NCBI GenBank assembly: GCA_963838385.1
Contig: CAWIRE010000001.1
Coordinates: 1,178,001 to 1,242,000 of the forward strand
Direction of reading: 5' to 3'
Origin: DAHUYF01 sp963838385
Lineage (GTDB): Bacteria > Pseudomonadota > Alphaproteobacteria > ATCC43930 > CGMCC-115725
DNA: 64,000 nucleotides
Below the pieces are notes generated by a model. It searched no databases. It was not told the DNA's origin and saw only the letters and a program-made list of their open reading frames with translations. Below, piece by piece: positions 7,823 through 15,635 of the stretch; positions within the stretch are counted from its first letter, which is position 1; every line of letters starts with the position of its first letter. A program made the translations under genes and the position numbers.

Positions 7823-9523
7823 ATGAGCGATCCGATCGGGCTCGCCCGAGGTCTGACCAATTACGGCGATCGCGATTTCGCCCTCTATCTGCGCCGCTCC
7901 TTTGCCAAATCCATGGGCTACTCGCAGGCCATGCTGGCAAAGCCGGTGATCGGCATCGCCAACACGGCAAGCGGCTTCAACAACTGCCACCGGCTGGTGC
8001 CGGAGCTGGTCGAGGCGGTGAAGCGCGGCGTGCTGGCGGCCGGCGCGCTGCCGCTCGAATTCCCGACGATCTCGCTGGGCGAGGTGTTCCTCAACCCGAC
8101 CAGCCTGATGTTCCGCAACCTGATGGCGATGGATACCGAGGAGATGATCCGCGCCCAGCCGATGGACGCGGTGGTGCTGGTCGGCGGCTGCGACAAGACC
8201 GTGCCGGCGCAGCTGATGGGCGCGGCGTCGGCCAATCTGCCGGCGATCCAGCTGGTGACGGGGCCGATGATGACCGGCCCTTGGCGCGGCGAGCGGCTCG
8301 GCGCCTGCACCGATTGCCGGCGCTTCTGGGCGCGCTTCCGCGCCGGCGAGGTCGGCCGCCAGGAGATCGAGGAGATCGAAGGCAGCCTTGCGACCACCGC
8401 CGGCACCTGCGCCGTGATGGGCACGGCGAGCACCATGGCCGCGATCGCCGAGGCGCTCGGCATGATGCTGCCGGGCACCGCGGCGATCCCCGCCGTCCAT
8501 GCCGACCGGCTGCGCGCGGCCGAGGCGACCGGCGCGGCGGCGGTGGCGCTGGCGCGCCATGGGCTCGCCCCCGACCGCATCATCACCGACCGGTCGGTGG
8601 AGAACGCGCTGCGCGTGCTGCTGGCGATCGGCGGCTCGACCAACGCGCTGCTGCATCTCACCGCCATCGCCGGCCGGGTCGGCGTCGAGATTCCGCTGGC
8701 GCGGCTGAACGCGCTCAGCGACGCCACGCCGGTGCTGGTCGACCTCAAGCCGACCGGGCCCTATTACATGGAGGATCTCTTCGCCGCGGGCGGCATCGGC
8801 GCGGTGCTGCGCGAGCTGAAGCCGATGCTGCATCTCGACTGCCTCACCATCACCGGCGAGAGCCTGGGCGAGCGGCTCGGGGAGAGCGAGGGCGCCTTCG
8901 TCGACCGCAGCGTGATCCGCCCGCTGCACGAGCCGCTGCAGCCGCAAGGCGGGCTCGTCGCGCTCTTCGGCTCGCTGGCGCCCCAGGGCGCCCTGCTCAA
9001 GCGCTCGGCCGCCGACGCCAGGCTGTTCGAGCGCCAGGGCCGCGCCGTGGTGTTCAGCTCGCTCGAGGATCTCGCCCGGCGCATCGACGATCCCGCGCTC
9101 GACGTGACGCCGGAGGATTTCCTGGTGCTGCAGAATGCCGGCCCGACCAGCCCCTCGGCCATGCCGGAGGCGGGCTACCTGCCGATCCCGGGCAAGCTCG
9201 CGCGCGCCGGCGTCAAGGACATGGTGCGGATTTCCGATGCCCGCATGAGCGGCACCGCCTATGGCACGGTGGTGCTGCATGTGACGCCGGACGCGGCCAG
9301 CGGCGGTCCGCTCGCCCGGCTGCGCAGCGGCGATCCCATCCGCCTCTCGGTGCAGGAGCGGCGCATCGACATCATGGTCGAGGCGTCCGAGCTGGCGCGC
9401 CGCAGCGTGCCGCCGCCGCACGCGCCGGCGCGGGGCTATGCCCGGCTCTACCGCGAGCAGATCCTGCAGGCCGATCGCGGCTGCGACTTCGCCTTCCTGC
9501 GCGCGGCGCCACCCGAAGGCTGA
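7823..9523 (+). CDS. IlvD/Edd-family dehydratase (dihydroxy-acid or sugar-acid dehydratase)
   Basis: A 566-residue Fe-S dehydratase, the usual length for the sugar-acid branch of IlvD/Edd. Iron-sulfur cysteines appear in GGCDKTVPAQLMGA and GACTDCRRFW, with the conserved TAGTCAVMGTASTMAA and GGSTNALLHL motifs. The family removes water from 2,3-dihydroxy acids to give 2-keto-3-deoxy acids. The internal sequence resembles arabinonate/xylonate-type enzymes more than housekeeping IlvD, and no ilv genes are nearby, but the substrate cannot be fixed from sequence. AGGAG precedes ATG at 7823. The Kef antiporter follows after 68 bases. Confidence 0.85.
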   Translation: MSDPIGLARGLTNYGDRDFALYLRRSFAKSMGYSQAMLAKPVIGIANTASGFNNCHRLVPELVEAVKRGVLAAGALPLEFPTISLGEVFLNPTSLMFRNLMAMDTEEMIRAQPMDAVVLVGGCDKTVPAQLMGAASANLPAIQLVTGPMMTGPWRGERLGACTDCRRFWARFRAGEVGRQEIEEIEGSLATTAGTCAVMGTASTMAAIAEALGMMLPGTAAIPAVHADRLRAAEATGAAAVALARHGLAPDRIITDRSVENALRVLLAIGGSTNALLHLTAIAGRVGVEIPLARLNALSDATPVLVDLKPTGPYYMEDLFAAGGIGAVLRELKPMLHLDCLTITGESLGERLGESEGAFVDRSVIRPLHEPLQPQGGLVALFGSLAPQGALLKRSAADARLFERQGRAVVFSSLEDLARRIDDPALDVTPEDFLVLQNAGPTSPSAMPEAGYLPIPGKLARAGVKDMVRISDARMSGTAYGTVVLHVTPDAASGGPLARLRSGDPIRLSVQERRIDIMVEASELARRSVPPPHAPARGYARLYREQILQADRGCDFAFLRAAPPEG

Positions 9524-9591
9524 CCGCGCCGCGACCGCTTCCACCACCCGGACGGCGCCGCGGCCGATCCGCCGCCCGCGCGAGGTAACCG

Positions 9592-11364
9592 ATGCCCTTC
9601 CTCTACACGCTCGTCACTCTCCTCGCCGCCGCCGTCGTCGCGGTGCCGCTGGCCAAGCGCATGGGGCTCGGCAGCGTGCTCGGATATCTCGGTGCCGGGC
9701 TGGTCATCGGTCCCGCCGGCCTCGGCCTGATCAGCGACGTTGAGAGCATCAGCGATGTCTCCGAGCTCGGCATCGTCATGCTGCTCTTCCTCATCGGGCT
9801 GGAGCTCAGGCCGCAACGGCTCTGGGTCATGCGTCGCGCGGTGCTCGGGCTCGGCGCGGCGCAGGTGGTGGTCACCGGCGCCGTCTTCTGCACCGCGGCG
9901 CGGCTGTTCGGCCTGCCCTGGGCGGGCTCCGTCGTGCTGGGCTTCAGCCTGGCGCTGTCCTCGACCGCGATCGTGCTGCCGATGCTGGCCGAGCGCGAGC
10001 TGCTGACCAGCCAGGCCGGCCGCGACGGCTTCGCCGTGCTGCTGTTCCAGGACATCGCCGTCATCCCGGTGGTGGCGCTGCTGCCGCTGCTCGACGGCGA
10101 GCTCGGCACGGTGAGCGGACACGGCGCCTGGATCGCCGTCGTGCGCGCGGCGGGCGCGCTCCTCATCGTGCTGATCGGCGGCCGCTACCTGATCCGGCCG
10201 ATCTTCCACCTGGTGGAGAGCGCCAAGACGCCCGAGATCTTCACCGCCACCGCGCTGGTGATCGTCGGCGGCACGGCGGCGCTGGTCAGCACCGTCGGCC
10301 TCTCGATGTCGCTCGGCGCGTTCATGGCCGGCGTGCTGCTCTCCGACTCCGAATACCGCCATGAGCTGCAGGCGGATATCGAGCCGTTCGAGGGGCTGCT
10401 GCTCGGCATCTTCTTCATCTCGGTCGGCATGTCGACCAATCTCGACCTGCTCGCCGAAGCACCGGGTTTCGTGCTGGCGGCGGTGGCGGGGCTGCTGGTG
10501 ATCAAGGCGGCGATCGGCTTCGGGCTGGCGCGCCTCGCCGGGCAGGACACGCTCAACGCCGCGCGCTTCGCGGCGGCGCTGCCGCAGGCCGGCGAATTCG
10601 GCTTCGTGCTGTTCACCGCGGCGCTGGCCGAAGGGCTGCTGGCGCCGTCGCAGGCCGATCTCGCCATGCTCATCGTCACCTTGTCGATGGTGGTCTCGCC
10701 GCTGCTCTTCACGCTGGAGGAGCGCTTCCTCGCGCCGCGGCTGGAGAAGGCGCCGGCCCGCGCCTTCGATCCCATCGACGGACCGGCGACGCCGGTGATC
10801 ATCTGCGGCTTCGGCCGCTTCGGGCAGGTGATCGGCCGCATCCTGCGCGTCAGGAAGATCGCCTTCACCGCTCTCGACAAGAACGGCGAGCAGATCGACA
10901 CGATGCGGCGCTTCGGCACCAAGGCCTATTACGGCGACCCGACGCGGCTCGACGTGCTGCGCTCGGCCGGCGCGGCCGAGGCCAAGCTGCTGGTGGTGGC
11001 GCTCGACGCCGTGCCGGAATCGCTGAAGGTGGTCGAGCACGCCAAGCGGCACTTTCCCAACCTCATCATCCTGGCGCGCGCGCGCAACCGGCGTCACGTG
11101 CATCTGCTGATGGATCAGGGGGTCACGCATATCGTGCGCGAGACCTTCTATTCGAGCCTGCGGCTCACCGAGCAGCTGCTGCTGGAGCTCGGCATGGGGG
11201 CGGAGGAGGCGGAGCGCACCATCCGGGTCTTCCGCGAGCACGACGAGCGCGTGCTGGTCGATCAGCACGGCTTCTATCAGGACGAGAAGCAGATGATCCA
11301 GACCACCAAGCAGGCGATGATCGAGCTGCGCGGCCTGCTCGAGGCGGACCAGGCGGAGCGGTGA
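9592..11364 (+). CDS. CPA2-family K+/H+ antiporter with RCK domain (Kef-like)
   Basis: A 590-residue inner-membrane cation:proton antiporter. About 12-13 hydrophobic segments fill residues 1-385, starting PFLYTLVTLLAAAVVAV and including GIVMLLFLIGLELRP and LSMSLGAFMAGVLLSDSEYR. A cytoplasmic RCK/KTN nucleotide-binding domain follows from about residue 400 (PVIICGFGRFGQVIGRIL). KefB/KefC export K+ when glutathione adducts of electrophiles bind, giving protective acidification; whether this member is glutathione-gated cannot be read here, and no KefF/KefG ancillary gene is adjacent. Acidic/Gln-rich C-terminal tail. Starts with ATG 68 bases after the dehydratase. Confidence 0.88.
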   Translation: MPFLYTLVTLLAAAVVAVPLAKRMGLGSVLGYLGAGLVIGPAGLGLISDVESISDVSELGIVMLLFLIGLELRPQRLWVMRRAVLGLGAAQVVVTGAVFCTAARLFGLPWAGSVVLGFSLALSSTAIVLPMLAERELLTSQAGRDGFAVLLFQDIAVIPVVALLPLLDGELGTVSGHGAWIAVVRAAGALLIVLIGGRYLIRPIFHLVESAKTPEIFTATALVIVGGTAALVSTVGLSMSLGAFMAGVLLSDSEYRHELQADIEPFEGLLLGIFFISVGMSTNLDLLAEAPGFVLAAVAGLLVIKAAIGFGLARLAGQDTLNAARFAAALPQAGEFGFVLFTAALAEGLLAPSQADLAMLIVTLSMVVSPLLFTLEERFLAPRLEKAPARAFDPIDGPATPVIICGFGRFGQVIGRILRVRKIAFTALDKNGEQIDTMRRFGTKAYYGDPTRLDVLRSAGAAEAKLLVVALDAVPESLKVVEHAKRHFPNLIILARARNRRHVHLLMDQGVTHIVRETFYSSLRLTEQLLLELGMGAEEAERTIRVFREHDERVLVDQHGFYQDEKQMIQTTKQAMIELRGLLEADQAER

Positions 11365-11430
11365 GCGCCGCCCTGTTGTCGCGGCCCCTCTGCCCCGCCA
11401 TAACCCCCGCAACAGCCATCGGAGACAGCC

Positions 11431-11814
11431 ATGAAGACCTATGCGCCGAACACCGTCGCCGCGCCCGCCGGGCCCTACAGCCACGGCGTCGAGATCCCGG
11501 CGGGCGCCCGCGTGCTCCATCTCGCGGGCCAGATCGGCATCGCGCCGGATGGCACTCTGCCGGCGGATTTCGAGGCCCAGGCGGATCAGTGCTGGAAGAA
11601 CATCAAGGCCGTCCTCGCCGCCGCCGGCATGGGCGTCGAGGATCTGGTGAAATGCACGCATTTCCTCACTCGCCAGGAGCACGTCGCGGCTTATGGCAAA
11701 GTGCGCGCGCGCCATCTCGGCGAGGCGCGGCCGGCCTCGACGCTGCTGGTGATCAGCGCGCTCGCCGGGCCGGGAATGCTGGTCGAGGTCGAGGCGATCG
11801 CCGCCAAGGGCTGA
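11431..11814 (+). CDS. RidA/YjgF-family enamine/imine deaminase
   Basis: A 127-residue RidA-fold protein. These trimers hydrolyse 2-aminoacrylate and related imines released by PLP enzymes, giving ammonia and the keto acid. Landmarks: the substrate-carboxylate arginine in EARPASTLLV and the C-terminal signature MLVEVEAIAAKG. GGAGACAGCC precedes the ATG. Only 4 bases separate it from the N-acyl-D-amino-acid deacylase ATG, so the two are very likely one operon, which suggests a role in clearing imines formed during amino acid breakdown (the DSD1-type PLP enzyme lies 2.5 kb further on). Confidence 0.88.
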   Translation: MKTYAPNTVAAPAGPYSHGVEIPAGARVLHLAGQIGIAPDGTLPADFEAQADQCWKNIKAVLAAAGMGVEDLVKCTHFLTRQEHVAAYGKVRARHLGEARPASTLLVISALAGPGMLVEVEAIAAKG

Positions 11815-11818
11815 GCCC

Positions 11819-13274
11819 ATGGCGCGCTATGGCCTGGTGCTGCGCGGCGGGCAGGTGATCGACGGCACCGGCGCCGCCGCGCTCACCGCCGATGTCGCGA
11901 TCGCGGGCGACCGCATCGCCGCCATCGGCCACCTGCCGCGGGGCAGCGGCGGCACGGAGATCGATGTTGCGGGATTGGCGGTGGCTCCCGGCTTCATCGA
12001 TGTCCACACCCATGACGATGGCGCGCTCCTGGTGCAGCCCGACATGGCGCCCAAGGTGAGTCAGGGCGTCACCACGGTGATCGCCGGCAATTGCGGCGTC
12101 AGCTTGGCGCCGATGCTGGCCGGGCGGGAGACGCCGCTGCCGCTCTTTCCCGCGGAGCATTCCCCCTTCCGCCGCTTCGGCGACTACGTCGCGGCGCTCG
12201 ACGCGGCGCCCGCCGCAACCAACGCGGCGCTGCTCGTCGGGCACTCGACCTTGCGCGCCTGCGCCATGGACCGGCTCGACCGGCCGGCGAGCGAGCGCGA
12301 GATCGAGGCGATGCGCGAGCATCTTGCCGAAGCGCTGGACGCGGGCGCGATCGGGCTCTCGAGCGGCCTCTGGTACGCGCCGGCCGCCGCCGCACCGCCC
12401 GCCGAGCTGGAATCGCTGGCAAGGACGCTCCATCCCGCCGGCGCGATCTATACGACGCATATGCGCGACGAGGGTGGCCATGTGCTCGATAGTCTCGAGG
12501 AGAGCTTCGCGGTCGGGCGCGCCGCCGACGTGCCGGTGGTGATCTCGCATCACAAGGTGGCGGGCCGGCAGAATTTCGGCCTGACGCGGCAGACGCTGCC
12601 GAAGATCGCCGCCGCGATGGCGGCGCAGCCCATCGGCCTCGACGCCTATCCCTATATCGCCTCCTCCACCGTGCTCCGAGAGGACTACATCGCCGTCTCG
12701 CTCAGGATCCTGGTCGCCTGGTCGAAGCCCCATCCCGAGGCGGCCGGGCGCGAGCTCGCCGCGCTCGCGCAGGAATGGGGTGTGAGCCAGGAAGAGGCCT
12801 GCGCGCGGCTCCAGCCGGGCGGCGCCATCTACTTCACCATGGACGAGGCCGATGTGCGCCGCGTCCTTGCCTTCGAGCACACCATGATCGGCTCGGACGG
12901 GCTGCCGCATGACACCCATCCGCATCCGCGGCTCTGGGGTACGTTCGCGCGCGTGCTGGGCCATTACAGCCGCGAGGAGAAGCTCTTCCCGCTGGAAGAG
13001 GCGGTGCGCCGCATGACCGGCCTGCCGGCGTCGCGCTTCGGCCTCGCGGGCCGTGGCCGACTTCGCGCCTGGCGCCTATGCCGATGTGACAGTCTTCGAT
13101 CCCGCGACGGTGATCGACCGCGCCACCTTCGCCGCGCCCAAGACGCCCGCCGCCGGCATCCGCCTGGTGCTGGTGAACGGCGCGCCGGTGTGGCGCGACG
13201 ACGCTGCCACCGGCGCGCGGCCGGGCCGCGCGCTCAGGCGGCAGCAGATGCAGGGGGAAGCAGCGGCGCCGTGA
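11819..13274 (+). CDS. N-acyl-D-amino-acid deacylase (amidohydrolase), frame broken
   Basis: Amidohydrolase-superfamily metalloenzyme of the D-aminoacylase group, about 485 residues, that hydrolyses N-acyl-D-amino acids. Metal-binding PGFIDVHTHDD (about residue 62), TVIAGNCGVS, GLSSGLWYAP, TTHMRDEG, VISHHKVAGRQN and GSDGLPHDTHPHPRLWGTF are all present. The reading frame breaks near 13045-13053: after ...FGLAG the natural continuation VADFAPGAYADVTVFDP is one frame over. A short indel in the GC-rich stretch (family alignment would suggest about 8 missing bases) explains it. The C-terminal part is intact to the stop at 13274. Immediately downstream, on the opposite strand, lies the VapC remnant. 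Confidence 0.82.
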
Positions 13275-13283
13275 TGCTCGACG

Positions 13284-13346
13284 CTACCGATGCGTCGCGG
13301 TCAGATCCAACTGATCGATCCAGACCGGCGTGTCGACCAGGGTCAC
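13284..13346 (-). pseudogene. VapC toxin remnant (first ~20 codons)
   Basis: GTG at 13346 overlaps the vapB stop by 4 bases (GTGA), the usual vapBC arrangement. Translation gives (M)TLVDTPVWIDQLDL..., matching the start of PIN-domain VapC toxins (LVDTSVWID, with the first catalytic Asp), and then stops at TAG 13284-13286 after about 20 codons. The rest of the ~130-residue toxin, including the other acidic active-site residues, is gone; the deacylase 3' end occupies the place. It is therefore a non-functional stub. Confidence 0.7.
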
Positions 13347-13540
13347 CGCTCGGTTGGCCGGCGTCGCGGCGGCACCTTCAGAGCGAGCTCGCTTCCGCCC
13401 AGACGCGCCAGGCGGCGCGCACTTTCACGCTCGATCAGCGCCTTGAGCGCCTCGCGGACCAGGCTGGATTTTTCGTCGATCCCGGTGAGGGCCTGGGCCT
13501 TGGCCACCAGCTCATCGTCGAGCGCAAGCGTTGTACGCAT
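13343..13540 (-). CDS. VapB-type antitoxin, orphan
   Basis: A 65-residue ribbon-helix-helix (Arc/MetJ-like) antitoxin: MRTTLALDDELVAKAQALTG is the DNA-binding beta-strand/helix, followed by EKSSLVREALKALIERESAR and a basic C-terminal tail (ALKVPPRRRPTER), the region that normally contacts the VapC toxin. The partner is reduced to a 20-codon stub. The protein could still repress its own promoter or cross-neutralise another VapC in the genome. It points towards the deacylase tail, and its promoter region shares the 108-base gap with the bluB stop. Confidence 0.8.
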   Translation of the reverse strand: MRTTLALDDELVAKAQALTGIDEKSSLVREALKALIERESARRLARLGGSELALKVPPRRRPTER

Positions 13541-13648
13541 CCGTCGATCTCCGGATAAGGCACGGATCGTGGCATCATTTGATGCTCATTCCAATGCCTG
13601 AGAAGGAAGTATGGCGACCCGGACGGTTTGCGGGCAGCGGAGCCGCGC

Positions 13649-14281
13649 TCATCGCCGCAGCAGAAAATCCTGCCACGGCCGCCGTTGCTCCCAGCCCTCG
13701 CGCTGGAGCTCGGGGGTGACGGTCTCGCTCTGGGGATAGCCCAGGCAGAAATAGCCCAGGAAGATCCAGTCCGGCGGCACGTCGAGGATGCGCGTCACCG
13801 CCGCGGGATCGAGGATCGAGACCCAGCCGAGACCGAGACCCTCGGCGCGCGCCACCAGCCACAGCGTGTGGATCGCCATCACCACAGAATATTCCGCCAT
13901 CTCCGGCATGGTGCGGCGGCCGAGGCCGTGGCCCTGCGGCGTGGCGCGATCGGCGAAGACGGCGAGATGCACCGGAGCCTCGTCGAGCCCGGCGAGCTTG
14001 AGGCTGGCATAGCGCTGCGCGCGCTCGCCGGCATAGGCGCCCAGCGCATCGGCGTTGCAGCGCCCGAACTCTTCGCGCACCGCGGCGCGGCGCGCTTCCT
14101 CCTCCACCAGCACGAAGCGCCAGGGCTGGCTGAGGCCGACCGAGGGCGCGAGCGCCGCCAGCTCGAGTAGGCGCTCGACCGCGCCCGGCGGCAGCGGCTC
14201 GCGGCGGAAGCGCCGGACGTCGCGCCGCCAGGCGATGAGATCGCGCAGCCTCTCGCGGAAACCCTCGTCGAACTCGGTCAT
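13649..14281 (-). CDS. bluB: 5,6-dimethylbenzimidazole synthase
   Basis: A 210-residue flavin-destructase of the nitroreductase fold that converts FMNH2 and O2 into 5,6-dimethylbenzimidazole, the lower ligand of cobalamin. Recognisable BluB features are IAWRRDVRRFRREPLPP, the lid/active-site stretch LAPSVGLSQPWRFVLVE, and LGWVSILDP followed by WIFLGYFCLGYPQ near the C-terminus. ATG at 14281 overlaps the stop of the upstream PLP-enzyme gene (ATGA). No cobalamin riboswitch is visible upstream. It supplies B12 relevant to the mutase at 41642-43792. A plain nitroreductase is the alternative, but the SVGLSQPW motif favours BluB. Confidence 0.85.
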   Translation of the reverse strand: MTEFDEGFRERLRDLIAWRRDVRRFRREPLPPGAVERLLELAALAPSVGLSQPWRFVLVEEEARRAAVREEFGRCNADALGAYAGERAQRYASLKLAGLDEAPVHLAVFADRATPQGHGLGRRTMPEMAEYSVVMAIHTLWLVARAEGLGLGWVSILDPAAVTRILDVPPDWIFLGYFCLGYPQSETVTPELQREGWEQRRPWQDFLLRR

Positions 14282-15417
14282 TTCTTGCCGCGGGCGTCGA
14301 CGGGCCAGATGTCGACCAGCGTATCGCCGCGCACGACATGATAGCAATCGTGGAGGTTGACGGTCGGGTCGCAATGCGGCGTCACGCATTCGATCATCGC
14401 GCCGAGCGGCGGCCGGGCGGCGCCGGGCGGCAGCACCAGCTTGCCATGCTCGTCGCCGAAGAACTCGTAGCGGCTGCCCGACGGCGCGCCCGCCGCGACC
14501 TCCGGCACAGGCCCGTCGGTGGCGAAGCTCTTGAGACCGGCATCGCAGGTGACATAGCCCGGCTGGTTGACGCTCACCACCGAGCTCGCGACGAAGAGCG
14601 CGGTCTCGAAGGGCGGGGCGTTGCGGCCATCCCTCAGCGCGCGCAGATAATCCACGTCCATGAAGACATAGGATCCCACCTGCAGCTCCGTGAAGATGCG
14701 CGCCTCGGGATCGAGGTCGAAGGTGCCGGTGCCGGCGCCGCTGACGATCGGCACGGCGATGCCGGCATCGCTGAGGCGCCGCACCATGCCGCCAAGCCGC
14801 TCGAGCTCGGCGAGCGCGCGGGCGCGGCGCTCGGCGCGGACCGGGATGTGCTGCAGATTGCCGGAATAGGACTGGATGCCGCGGAAGACCAGCGCTTCGG
14901 CGGCGACCGCGGCTCGGACCAGGGCGGCGAGATCCGCTTCGGTGGCGCAGCCGGTGCGCCCGTGCCCGGCGGAGAAGTCGATCAGCACCGAGAGCGGCCG
15001 CTTCGCGGCAGCCGCGGCGCGGTCGAGCGCCGCAAGATTGTCGGGGTGATCGACGACCACGCTCAGCCCCGAGGCCGTAGCATTGAGCGCCATCAGCCGC
15101 GCGATCTTGGACGGCGTCACCTGCGGCGAGGTGATGTGCAGGCCGGCGATGCCCGAGGCCGCCAGCACCTCCGCCTCGCCCAGCGTGGCGCAGCAGATGC
15201 CGAGCGCGCCCGCCGCCATCTGCAGCCCGGCGATGCGCGCCGATTTGTGCGTCTTGGCATGCGGGCGCAGGGCCACGCCGGCGGCGCGGGCGAACGCGGC
15301 CATGGCGGCGATGTTGCGCTCGAGCGCGTCGAGGTCCAGCAGCAGCGCCGGCGTGTCGAGCGCCTGGCGGCTGCCGGGCCGGCCGATGAGCGCGGCGTTG
15401 GGGCCGAGACCGGTCAT
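14278..15417 (-). CDS. DSD1-family PLP-dependent enzyme (D-serine dehydratase/D-threonine aldolase-like)
   Basis: A 379-residue fold-type III (alanine-racemase-like) enzyme. The PLP lysine is in RPHAKTHKS (about residue 55); a C-terminal metal site of the DSD/D-TA family is formed by HCDPTVNLHDCYHVV. Family activities are D-serine dehydration, D-threonine aldol cleavage and 3-hydroxy-D-aspartate cleavage; the sequence alone does not choose between them. It overlaps bluB by 4 bases. The last 30 codons of a peptide-ABC ATPase lie 30 bases upstream on the same strand, and the N-acyl-D-amino-acid deacylase is close by, so D-amino acid breakdown is a reasonable inference. Confidence 0.85.
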   Translation of the reverse strand: MTGLGPNAALIGRPGSRQALDTPALLLDLDALERNIAAMAAFARAAGVALRPHAKTHKSARIAGLQMAAGALGICCATLGEAEVLAASGIAGLHITSPQVTPSKIARLMALNATASGLSVVVDHPDNLAALDRAAAAAKRPLSVLIDFSAGHGRTGCATEADLAALVRAAVAAEALVFRGIQSYSGNLQHIPVRAERRARALAELERLGGMVRRLSDAGIAVPIVSGAGTGTFDLDPEARIFTELQVGSYVFMDVDYLRALRDGRNAPPFETALFVASSVVSVNQPGYVTCDAGLKSFATDGPVPEVAAGAPSGSRYEFFGDEHGKLVLPPGAARPPLGAMIECVTPHCDPTVNLHDCYHVVRGDTLVDIWPVDARGKK

Positions 15418-15447
15418 GGCGCATCATCACCGCCGCAAGGGGCGATA

Positions 15448-15540
15448 TCAACCGGCCGGCGCGGCCCCGTCCGCGGCGCGCAGATGGCAGGCGACGCTGT
15501 GGCCGGGCGCCACCTCGCGCAGCGCCGGCTCCTCGCTGCG
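15448..15540 (-). pseudogene. C-terminal remnant of an oligopeptide ABC transporter ATPase
   Basis: On the minus strand the stretch EEPALREVAPGHSVACHL ends in a stop at 15448-15450. This is the typical C-terminal oligo_HPY tail of DppD/DppF/OppD/OppF ATPases. Nothing upstream encodes the nucleotide-binding domain: the plus-strand amidase begins 95 bases away. The piece is a relic left by deletion or rearrangement of a peptide importer that once preceded the DSD1-type gene. Confidence 0.6.
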
Positions 15541-15635
15541 GTAAAGCCTCCCCGGTAGAGCAACCAGCGACGGCCGGCTTGTCGCGGGACGGCGCCTTGG
15601 CCGATAGTAGGGCTCCCCTCCCCTTGGAGCACAAC

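Noticed and set aside
13541..13648. Cobalamin riboswitch near bluB or the mutase
   Set aside because: I found no B12-box-like sequence upstream of either transcript; the 41558-41633 structure is downstream of the mutase and lacks the box.
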